A stretch of 41,630 bases of DNA from Perkinsus chesapeaki (taxonomy: Eukaryota > Perkinsozoa > Perkinsida > Perkinsidae), in the NCBI GenBank assembly GCA_013115145.1, contig JAAPAO010000298.1, positions 1 through 41,630 of the forward strand. The letters run 5' to 3'. Both the position numbers and the translations under genes were made by a program. Below the pieces are notes generated by a model. It saw only the letters and a program-made list of their open reading frames with translations, ran no database searches and was not told the origin of the DNA. Positions 32,764 through 41,630 of this stretch are shown here, one piece after another; position 1 is the first letter of the stretch; each line of letters opens with the position of its first letter.

Positions 32764-32932
32764 CACACTTAATCAGTCTAGTGCTGCTGCTGCTGCCACA
32801 CTTAATCAGTCTAGTGCTTTTGCTGCTGCCACACTTAATCAGTCTAGTGCTGCTGCTGCTGCCACACTTAATCAGTCTAGTGCTGCTGCTGCTGCCACAC
32901 TTAATCAGTCTAGTGCTGCTGCTGCCACACTT
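32764..32932 (+). repeat. 33-base tandem repeat, five copies plus a partial
   Basis: Units start at 32764, 32797, 32830, 32863 and 32896, with a 7-base remnant at 32926. Each unit is CACACTTAATCAGTCTAGTG followed by a GCT-rich tail. Copy 2 has GCT changed to TTT and copy 5 lacks one GCT. In the frame of the upstream pseudouridine synthase, past its TAG stop, each unit reads TLNQSSAAAAA. Apart from this repeat, 32756-33226 shows nothing gene-like. Confidence 0.95.
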
Positions 32933-33226
32933 TACTGTAACGTTGTTTCTATCGTTTCCTTATTCTAGAATCCTGTGCAAGGGATTCGTGGGCATCGCTG
33001 TGTTGTTACGCGTAGTTGTTATTATCGCTCGCCCGAGCGGTCAAAAAACATGTCCCCCTCCTCCTCCTCCGATCATTAGCTGCTATTCATTACATGTACT
33101 AGAGAGCACACCGGCTTCAGCTCGGTGGTGTATGCTCCACCATATGCACCAATCTAACACCGGGTGTCTAGTGTAGCATCGTTATCGATATTATCTGACA
33201 GCCTGTGTCTGAGATACCTTTTTCCG

Positions 33227-36200
33227 ATGTCTCCAGATATCCGTCTCACTTGCCCTCCTCTATGCCCACTGGTGTCCCGTTGGTTCTACTACTATCCCTT
33301 TGCCAACGTCCCTCCACGTGACCTTTGTGCATCTGCTCGTGGTAGTGGTCCTAGTATATCAACGAGAGCACTGCTACTCGGTTGTGGTGATATGGTATCT
33401 GTTGCCCACACCTTGCTCCTCAATCAGGCTTGTGCTGAGGCAGAGGCTTGGGCATCGACACCGCTGCAAGCGATCTGTTGCGATACAGAGCCTGCTATCG
33501 TTGCTCGTAACCTAGTCTACCTCCAACTGTTGCACAACTTCATGGGGAACAACGACAACACCCTATCCCCTAGAGATGCTTTGATAGCTTGGGAGGCCGT
33601 CTACAGTAAGGTCGTGGAAGGAAGGGAGATTCAGTTCTAAAGTATGATACATTAGCACGCAATGCTAAGATCCTCGAACTTGAAGATCTGTCCATGGCCA
33701 TCACTGATTACCTTGAGAAGGGCTATGTTAGAATAGAGGATGGTCACCTGCTGCCGGATGTGTCACCGATTGATGCCACCAATAGGGAAATTATCAACCC
33801 AACCTTCTTGGCTGATGTGGTAGACTTCTCCACGGCCTATCGCTTTAAGTCATATAAGACCGCCACGGCCGAAGATATTGCTAAGGTTTGGCGGGTGCAT
33901 TACTCATCTCATCCGTTCTATTCGATACCACCTGAGCTATGGAAGGTTTATGATGAAGCTGGTTCCTGGTCTACCAGGTTTGTCGACCGCCGAGGTGGGA
34001 GACCTCATCGATTGTCCCCCTCTGAGATCTGTTTCGAGATGTTCTCCTTGAGGTCTGAGGCACTAGGTAAGGCTCTGATGAGTGGCAAACATATGATAGT
34101 ATTACACTGCGGAGATGCGCTCAAGTTGTGCGATGCGCTGGCCCCTCACCCACGCGTCTAGAGCATGTCAGACGTTGGCTCGATGAATGACTTGCTGGAT
34201 GATTTGAAGGCTATTGGTCCCCCAAATACTTTTGATACGATTGATACCTCCAACTTGGCTGATGACCTCGGTGCCTTACCGATACTGCTTACCACGGCTC
34301 CTCTACTGGCGATTGATAACCCCAGAGCTGTGTTGGCAACAGATCTTATGAAGGGGGTGGGAAAGGATGATAGCGAAATACTGAAGAACTCCCTAGGCTC
34401 GATCCCATTATGGCTTATACCGTACGCTATCGGTGTGCAACTAGATTGTATACGATCATATGAGCATCGTGATAGTCGTGGTAAGGCAGACCCCACGAGC
34501 AGCTGGACAGCGTATCCAAGATCATATCTGGAACAGGTGGATGCTTCTGCTGGTCCTATTAATGCATCTCCTAAGGAGATTCTCCTTACCGCATGCGATG
34601 GAGGAGATGTTACCTTAACTTTGATAGAATATGCATTAGTGACTCGCCAGAGATTGAAAATATAATACACAAGGCATTGGACCTTGCCACTACATCTGGT
34701 GGACGTGTGCATCCTCTTGGAGTTCCAACAGTTGTCCGTTTCCTGGATGCTCTATTCCGCTCTGGATGCCTCACTGCACGGCTCAAAGAGGATAGTCTGT
34801 TATTAATATCAAATGTTATGGTCAGTAAAGCAGTGGTTAAGACACCCTTCTCGATGATACCACACTATACTCAAGGTTACCAAGCTTTATGCTGCATCAA
34901 TGGTCTGACCACATACCGAGACCTCTATGGAGAGAATATACCCTTAGTTGAAGCTGTACTACAGGTATCTTCTGACTGGAGATCACAACGGCATGGTTCC
35001 CTTGGAGGAATGCTGGGCTTGGGTAAATGCAATGATAGTTGTGATCGGCCAGACTACAGATTTGTGGATGTTATGTTCGCATATGGTGTTGGTAGGCAGG
35101 TTACCTTTACAGGATATATGTTAGAAGATGATAGAGTACACGTTATCATGCCTGATCATGTATCAACTCAGCCTGTATTGTCGGTCAGTATTACGGCCAC
35201 TGGAATCCTACCAGACATCATCACAGTGTCAGCGTGTGTGGTGTCTAGGGTCAGGATACCATCGACAATGTACAGCATGACTCCACCTACCCCCTCGAGT
35301 CTACCTATGCCTTCTCTATATACTGTGATGCACTGGCTCCCTGATGGTGCTGGACGCTTTAAGATCAGACTCGTTGATGAGGCCCTTCTAGTCGCTCTCC
35401 GAAAGAATGATCCAGTGAGATGCCTGGTTGAAGCAAGCAGCCGTCCAAATATCCTTGTTGTCATCACGGGAGATGTAACTCTGGCTAGGGTATCCATGCC
35501 GGTCGAGGTTTCGGTAAATGATGTCCACTTGCGGGTTTCGAGGTCATCTGGGACGCTTGATATCACCGTCCCGGTTATGTTTTGTTGTCCTCTTACTGCC
35601 CTCTCCACCAGAAGATCCTTACCACGGTCAGTCTCTGGTCGTACAAGGGTCGGCCAGGTCCTGGACCCCATTCCAAAGCTCTCTGATGAGACCCTCAGTT
35701 CTCTCGAGGGATCAAACCCTTGGGCCGCGTTGTGGCTCGGATCACTAGGATTACCTGTCCGAATAGCTAATGTAGAGAGCCGGGGTTTATGCCAACTACG
35801 CATGAATCTATGTAGACTCTTTCTTGATACTCTGGGACACCGAGCTGAAGGCCAGGCCTGGGGTGGAAGGGCTATCGTTTCTCTACTACACAAAGGATCT
35901 AGTGATGTTATACTTCTCATGTCAAGAGATGTCAGTTTCGACTGGACGTATGGCTTCACCATCCGTGCTGGAGTGTGCATCCTTAAGCCGGAGACCGTTT
36001 TCCAAGTTGCCCCGGAAGTCGTTGAGCTAACGTATTTGAAGTGCTCTACAGACGACAACTGTGATGAATTTCGCTACTGGACTGAGGAGTACCTTCCAGC
36101 GGCCATCGAGCTTGCTAGTCTGAGTCGAAGCAATGTCGACACAGCATCGACCGGCTTTTGGAAGGGTTGGCTCGGCTGGAAGGACATACCATTATCGTCT

Positions 36201-36623
36201 ACGTGCATAAGCTTCTTCTCGCCTGCTATCCTGTTCCCGCTCGGCTCCCCTGTTGTCGCTCTAAATGCAGCGAACTCACTATCTTTTGGAGAGAGAAGAG
36301 ACTTGGTAACCGGGGCTGACCTGCGGGGCACGCCGGAGGACTTCGAGGAGTTGCAAAAGAGAGTAGAGAGAATAACGCAAGAAAGATGTCCACAACGTCC
36401 ACCGCAGCAAGCCCCGCATCTAGCCAGCTCTTCATCATCCGTACCCTCGCAAGCCTGTGGTATCCCATCCCCGAAATGCCCTCTCTGTGTGGTGTGCCAT
36501 AAACCAGGGAATAGCCGCTGCTCTCGATGCAAGAAGGTCTATTACTGCGGTGCGCAATGCCAACGAGTAGACTGGTCGAAACATAAGAAGACAGAGTGCC
36601 TAGAAAGTCTGATCCCTCGTTAA
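33227..36623 (+). CDS. DUF4470 domain protein with C-terminal MYND zinc finger (reading frame interrupted twice)
   Basis: The N-terminus reads WFYYYPFANVPPRDL, LLLGCGDMVSVAHTL and CCDTEPAIVARNL, the DUF4470 pattern of fungal and protist MYND proteins. After an intron at 33606-33655 come HCGDALKLCDALAPHP and FDTIDTSNLADDLGALP, also known in this family. The last exon (to 36623) ends in a MYND finger: CPLCVVCHKPGNSRC, then CKKVYYCGAQCQ and WSKHKKTEC, with the expected Cys/His spacing. Length is about 1,110 residues. Two defects: an in-frame TAG at 34159-34161 between the two family blocks, and a needed -1 frame change within 34593-34665. The gene is otherwise nearly intronless and more GC-rich than its neighbours. 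It may be a recent pseudogene, a readthrough/frameshift gene, or carry sequence errors. Function unknown; MYND fingers bind proteins. Confidence 0.75.
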
Positions 36624-37011
36624 GGTGAGCTTCCTAGCACTATTAGGTATGCGCCATTGTCCTTTTCAGATGCCGAGACTGTAATCACCCAATCAACTAG
36701 CGGACGTAAGAAGCTTTGCTACTCCCTAAGACATGATATCACTTCCCCATCGGGTACCAAATCTTAACTACAAAACTATAGAAATAAATGTGACACATTT
36801 TATAACTCCTTACCGTATTTTCCTTACTTGTTGTTGAGTCTTGTGTTCGAAGTGGATCGCAGTTACTAATCGCAAAACCCTGAGCCCAGTCACGTAGTAA
36901 TTGAGCAACCCTCCGTCCTGATAAGCAACCCGAGAATGACAAACCTTGCAGCCTTTGTACAATTGTTCGTATCTTCCACGATAGTTAATTTTTTACGCCA
37001 AGGTCTATCCC
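36624..37011. other. Spacer with one weak minus-strand frame
   Basis: A short minus-strand frame from 36942 (MSFSGCLSGRRVAQLLRDW) runs to a GTAAGG donor-like site near 36830, but joining to downstream sequence gives stops quickly. It has no recognisable domain. The promoter of the kinase gene at 37012 should lie here. Confidence 0.3.
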
Positions 37012-39645
37012 ATGAATCGACTAGTTGAGGCCTTCTCTGCAGCCAAGAACGGCGTCACCGACACCAAGGTGAGTGCCATGGGATGCAGATTCTTAGGAAG
37101 TTTCCTCCCAGGCCAAGGCGAAGAAGTCACCGGCTCGTGTGTATAGATTCCACACCCGGGAAGTTGCAGAGGAGCGGCCACTGTCTGAGGGTAACGAAAG
37201 ATTTCCCAGCGAGATTTAGATTATGAACTGTGTCAGGTGGCTTCGCTTATGTCAGCTTGATGAAGGATGTTCATACTGGTCGAAGCTATGCTATGAAAAA
37301 GATGATATGTACAGTAGGTTGATACATACCCGCTGAGGGCATTGTTATATTGCAGGATAGGACCCGGTATCAGATGGCCCTCCACGAGTGTACCATTTTA
37401 GAGTCATTGGTTGGGCATCCTAATATAGTAAATTGCTATGGGCATATTATTGAGCAAGGTACAAGCAGCTAATGATGAATTCATTGCCATCAACCCTTAT
37501 GATAGGTGAGCAGCCTGGCTCAAAGGATGTTTGTTTGCTGCTTGATTATTGTGATGGTGGTCATTTGCTTGACCTACTAGATCGGTACCATGGCCGAGTA
37601 CCAACAGCCACCATTGTGAGTTCGGTGTACAATGCCTACTTCTACTCAAGTCGGATATTCAGGTAAAGGTCATGAAAGACCTTATGTCTGCAGTTAACAT
37701 TTTACATACTCAAAAACCTCCAATCCAGCATCGGGACTTGAAGGTCGAGAACGTCCTGTACAATTCAGCGAGTGATTTATATACATTATGCGACTTCGGC
37801 AGTGCTACTACTAGAGAATACCCTGACCCAAGCTCTTTATCAAAGGCACAGATGGCTACGTTAGAGGAGGATATACAACGTTACACTACCCTTATGTATC
37901 GACCACCTGAAATGGTAGATCTTTACACTGGCCTACCTATAACAACCAAATCTGATATATGGATGTGTGGCTGTAGGCCGCCTTAACAGCTAACCTAGGC
38001 TTCTGCCACTGCCAACTTGTTGTGTAGGTATACTCTTCACTCTTATATGTTACCGGCACCCCTTTCAAGATCAATCAGTCTTGGCAATATCAAATGCAAG
38101 GTAGCGACTTGCAAGAGTCTTTGTCACTAGTCAGCTCATCAGATATAGTATCGACCCTGAAGCTGCAGAGCGACATCCTCGGCCTCTCTCTGATCTATGC
38201 CGATGGATGCTGTCACGTGAGCCTACCACAAGGCCTACTGCTCAACAGGTAAGGCTGTATACTACTTCATAAGCCTTATGCTCGCCAGGTGTTGGATGTC
38301 TTGGAAAACTGGAATCGGGTAGCCATTGAAGGCTTGACGATTCCACATGCAAACGATGACTCTGTGAAAGGTAGTCAGTTCTCTGTTGCTGATTGCCAGC
38401 CCACCGACATGATTGTCTTGTTGCCCAGGTGCCAGTGCAGCGACTGCTTGTCTAGCTGTTCCCTCGCAGGGTAAGGGTGATGAATCATATCAATCTAAAT
38501 TCTTTTTAGGGAAGAGAACACGGAAGCATCAAAAAAGACGACCTAAGTCAGTAGAACCACCATCTATACAAGCATCACCGTCATCGTCATCTGATGAGGG
38601 CAGGGAAGTACATTCAGCTCCGGATTGGAGCATACCATCCGATGATGGTGAGCGGCCAGCGAGGCGGGGGGCTTGACTTCTACATCACTTCTAAGAGTTT
38701 TTATCTGCTCTTGCTTCAGCCGAGCTCCCGTCATGGCAAGCGTTTCAGCCAGACTCCCAGCCTTCTTCCTCACCAGAGCAGTCGGGTCCGGCTCCTACTA
38801 CTGGTAAGAACGCTTCGCTACCAGTGACCACAAAGCCCTGCTATAGGTGACTGGAAGTCATTCACAGACCCTCATCCGCTAAGAGAGCTCTCCCCGCCTG
38901 CCGATTTCGATGCTAATGCTCCACCTCTGTGTAGGAAATTCACCGCTTTTCCTGTTCTTGGTGGCTAGCACCCTGGTTCTGTTTTAGCCTCTACTGCACC
39001 CGCCGCCGTCGCCACGTCCTGGGGCACCGCCGCCGCAGCCTTCGTTTCCTCACCCACTGTCCAGCCAATCTCCACACCACCTTCAGGTAGGGCAGAGCAG
39101 TTTAGGGCGTTCCTGGCCATCTTTGTGGAACATCTTGTCGGTATGCCATCAGGTGATTCTCTACCAGCTTGGACAGCCTTCGGAGGCTCCCCATCATCCG
39201 CACCTCCCGCTGCTGCACCCACGGTGTCTTTGGTGAATGATACAAGCCAATTCACAACAGGAACTGATGTGTGGAGTAACTCTCCTATGAAAACAGCTAA
39301 CGACAGCACTACCAGTGAGGGGTTACTTTCCGGTTAATCTTTCGGAATTTGGGACCATTTAGACCAGTGGAACGCTTTCAATTGTAATTCAATGCAAGTT
39401 AACGAGGGTGGACGAGAGGCTCAGACTGAGGTAAGATGCAAAGTTGGTAATTTCAATCTGTTACTACACATTTGAATTGCAGAGTGGGCAACCTGCCGAA
39501 GTGAAGACTACGACAGACTTAATAAGACTAATTGATGGCAACGGTGCCACAAGTCCAGTAAATACAGATAACATGGTAAGCTGTTGACCTTTATCAGTTA
39601 CACGCTATTGTCTCGTTGTAGGTTGTCCAGAGCCCTCCGGGATGA
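37012..39645 (+). CDS. NAK-family Ser/Thr protein kinase (AAK1/GAK-like)
   Basis: NAK/Ark kinases phosphorylate clathrin adaptors and control endocytosis and actin patches. Exons give a short basic start (MNRLVEAFSAAKNG), the glycine loop GGFAYVSL, the VAIK-like lysine in YAMKKM, ILESLVGHPNIVNCYG, the hinge LLLDYCDGGHLLDLLD, the catalytic loop QHRDLKVENVL, the DFG motif in CDFGSATTREY, and YTTLMYRPPEMVDLY followed by ITTKSDIWMCGC, which are NAK-type signatures. All catalytic residues are present. The C-terminal tail after about 38300 is Ser/Pro/Ala-rich and ends FNCNSMQVNEGG then TDLIRLIDGNG and VVQSPPG, with TGA at 39643-39645. An in-frame TAA at 39335-39337 must be removed, by a 30-base GT-AG intron (39333-39362) or otherwise. 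At least ten short introns. Confidence 0.88.
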
Positions 39646-40024
39646 ATCCAGTAAATTATTAGCAATAATTGTTCACTTAACTGGGCCCATTGAATCATCA
39701 ATATTTGTTCCTTGTATAAGATTGTCATTCATCATCATCATTCAAGTTTCAATTGAGGCATCCTCTCAAGCTCTTGCTTTCTGATGGGGGATTAGTAATA
39801 ATTAAGAGGGTTCCAGGTATGCCATGATATTACAATACATTTAACGTGCCACTCGCTAGCTCATCGTGCTGCCTGTGCGTTTCGATAGTTGAACCACCTT
39901 CCTTGATTATTTTTCTTGTCAATTAATCTTCTTGTCAGTTGTTTGCTATCGTTGTATCTTGTGGGTAACCAGCAAGCCCGTGCCACTGACAAGATATCAC
40001 TCTCTATCATTGAGCTCTACTATA
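39646..40024. other. Spacer between kinase and small protein gene
   Basis: AT-rich sequence without a supported gene. It should hold the kinase 3' UTR and the next promoter. Confidence 0.4.
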
Positions 40025-40303
40025 ATGGGAAATACAATACCATGCCGTGGCGGTATCAAACCACTAAGTCCAAAGGGCCGTCTTGCCCCTATTGATGATA
40101 TCTATGCAATAGATTCCCCATCTGAGCGACTAAGGTTAGCTAGGCGTCGTAGGGAAATGCTGGTAGCAAGGATCAGCGGTATATCATCATCGGCAACAAC
40201 AACAAGTAGTTCTAACTCGGACCTTGACACGATAGCTCAGCATTCAACTACTAGTTTCCCTCGCAAGTCGCGCCGGAAGGGTCGGACTCTCCGACTCAAG
40301 TAA
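40025..40303 (+). CDS. Small basic protein, candidate N-myristoylated/palmitoylated
   Basis: A single-exon 92-residue frame starting MGNTIPCRGG. Gly2 with a small polar context and Cys7 fits dual acylation and membrane attachment. A middle segment (ERLRLARRRREMLVARI) is strongly basic and helical, a Ser/Thr-rich stretch follows, and the C-terminus is basic (RKSRRKGRTLRLK). An upstream in-frame ATG at 39932 would add 31 residues and remove the acylation signal; I prefer 40025 because of that signal. No family is recognised. Confidence 0.5.
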   Translation: MGNTIPCRGGIKPLSPKGRLAPIDDIYAIDSPSERLRLARRRREMLVARISGISSSATTTSSSNSDLDTIAQHSTTSFPRKSRRKGRTLRLK

Positions 40304-40810
40304 CTGTCTATTTATGTATGCCTTCTGTCAACTATCCCTCTACTGCGAGATGCTCCTCGTGGTTCTGCTGTTTTAGTCTATCTTGCAGGTATAGTCGTAT
40401 ACCACTTCATTACTGGCTCTACTTATCGAATCGTTAATCCCTATTGACCACTCACATTGTTACATCCCATCTATCGTATCGAGTAACCCTTTATTCAGTA
40501 ACCGTGGAACTGCCATCACCACTGAGGCGTTATTGGCCCCTGTGTGAGCCATTCCTATGCCATAGGTTTCCTATTGCATCATCCATATTCTTTCCTCTTT
40601 ACTGTCCAACAAAGGGTCCTATTTTATAGTCCTTGCTGCTGTTAGTAAACCCTAACACATGTTGAGTTTTCCTTTAATCATTGAGACTCGGATGCATAAC
40701 GATTGACAGATGGTGGACGACAGACGTTACACTTTATACTTCACGAAAATCGTTCTCGTGAGCTGTTCAAGCTGTGGTCTAGTTGGCCGTAGCTATTTGC
40801 CGTTTTTCGA
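40304..40810. other. Spacer, no gene seen
   Basis: No conserved frame, RNA gene or repeat was found. Short frames on the plus strand (for example 40444-40629) look like noise. Confidence 0.4.
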
Positions 40811-41630
40811 ATGGCTACTAGATGCTTACGTTGCATAGTAGGCGATGACAATTCGCCCATCAGTGATCCCCATCGAGCACCGCTAATGTCTCCGAGAGAG
40901 AGGGTGACATTAAATCCATGCGAGAAGTTTAGACGGCATGGGTTGTGGCCGTGGAGACTTACAATTCACATATGTCTTGCTATTCTTACAACCGCTATGG
41001 TGTAGGTGAAGGAAGTACACCTATTCGATAAGTGTTACTCGTGTAGGTGCATTTGGACCAAAAATGACTGCCTTCACGCGAGGCACGCTTTAAGGCATTT
41101 TTACACAGGTTTTATAGGAGTATCAGGAAATCCAGGAGAACGTGAACGATGTAAGGACCTTTTCATCAACATGCACAGTGACCATGCCCGTGGAGGAGCC
41201 TGATAACGCTCAACACCCATAGCATCCAACTTCGCAGAATTATGCGTCGCCCTATGCTCCCTGGATACATTCACCCTTAGATGCATCCACGGCATTGGAG
41301 CTAGCATCGTTGTGTAACCAGACTCTAGACCATTACTGGCACTTGGATAGCAGAAGCCTTTCAGACTTCAGGTCAGCAGCCCATGCTTCGCCTTCTCAGC
41401 TTGCGAGCTCCAAACTCTCTATTCCGCCCTTCGCAATTGTACTCGCTCATGTGTCTATTCCGGAAGCCTTTAGAATATGTACCTATTTCCCCACTGGAGG
41501 GTCACTATTCATTAGACACCTCTCTCGACCATTGGTGCTTGACATATTTTATCTCAATGGTGAGCATCAACGACTAACTCTTCATGAGGACTGGGTCCAT
41601 GATCCAGTTTACGGTCACTTGATAAATTCT
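40811..41630 (+). CDS. Possible mucolipin-like (TRPML) channel, 5' part only
   Basis: The ATG at 40811 opens MATRCLRCIVGDDN, then RVTLNPCEKFRRHGLWPWRL followed by a hydrophobic helix (TIHICLAILTTAMV). In mucolipins a basic NP..KF....PW+L stretch directly precedes the first membrane helix, which this resembles. An intron at 41002-41046 then gives CIWTKNDC and FYTGFIGVSGNPGERERC. A last open frame from about 41225 to the window end (IPPFAIVLAHVSIPEAF, LDIFYLNGEHQRLTLHEDW) could be part of the luminal domain. The junction between these parts is unresolved, and the channel core lies outside the window. A polycystin-type protein is the main alternative. Confidence 0.4.

Noticed and set aside
32764-32932. 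CRISPR-like array
   Set aside because: The units are contiguous 33-base tandem copies with no unique spacers, in a eukaryotic 3' flank.
32781-33176. 131-codon plus-strand frame of repeated LLLLPHLISLV
   Set aside because: It is the tandem repeat read in another frame; the TLNQSSAAAAA frame continues the upstream gene and is the better candidate.
33600-33660. Frameshift in the DUF4470 gene
   Set aside because: A 50-base GT-AG intron at 33606-33655 (GTAAGG...CATTAG) restores the frame, giving AVYTRNAKILELEDL.
35168-36058. 296-codon minus-strand frame
   Set aside because: It lies wholly antisense to the DUF4470-MYND gene and shows no domain; a by-product of codon bias in the real frame.

Overview
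The window is eukaryotic nuclear DNA from a compact protist genome. Most genes are cut by many very short GT-AG introns, usually 39 to 70 bases and AT-rich. Genes lie on both strands with short spacers. Three neighbouring genes on the minus and plus strands open with basic, Ser/Arg-rich N-termini that look like mitochondrial presequences. Gene content (vitamin B6 synthase PDX1, a tandem family of nucleoside transporters, full-length cyclase-associated protein, a plant-type TrmO) fits an alveolate. I infer a perkinsozoan such as Perkinsus as most likely, but no marker here proves it.

Layout. 1-1691 (+) is the 3' part of a DDX52/Rok1 rRNA-processing helicase. 1800-3125 (+) is a membrane-anchored TrmO-type tRNA methyltransferase. 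3337-5872 (-) encodes a coiled-coil protein with a PH-like C-terminus. 6309-7580 (+) is PDX1. 7816-14815 holds four intronless equilibrative nucleoside transporter (ENT/SLC29) paralogues, the first inverted and the other three in tandem. 15753-18839 (-) is a SAP-domain AAA+ ATPase with a probable mitochondrial presequence. 18890-19743 (-) is an unrecognised protein with a presequence, and 19878-20456 (-) a small unrecognised protein. 20738-23160 (+) is a large probable mitochondrial protein.

The second half is all plus strand: a TM-anchored ASKHA/ROK-like sugar-kinase relative (23402-26341), cyclase-associated protein CAP/Srv2 (26542-29504), a PUS1-type pseudouridine synthase (29584-32755) followed in frame by a 33-base tandem repeat, a DUF4470 plus MYND-finger protein with two reading-frame lesions (33227-36623), a NAK-family (AAK1/GAK-like) kinase (37012-39645), a small candidate N-myristoylated protein (40025-40303), and the 5' part of a possible mucolipin-like channel running off the end (40811-41630).

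Functional threads: RNA modification and ribosome biogenesis (DDX52, TrmO, PUS1), nucleoside salvage (the ENTs), actin and endocytosis (CAP, NAK kinase), and mitochondria. No operon-like logic is expected. The most unusual signals are intron boundaries that repeat GT on both sides, donors reading GTARTA rather than GTRAGT, a contrast between intron-rich and intronless genes, and in-frame stop codons lying between coding-looking segments. All splice junctions were placed by eye from reading frame and family conservation.
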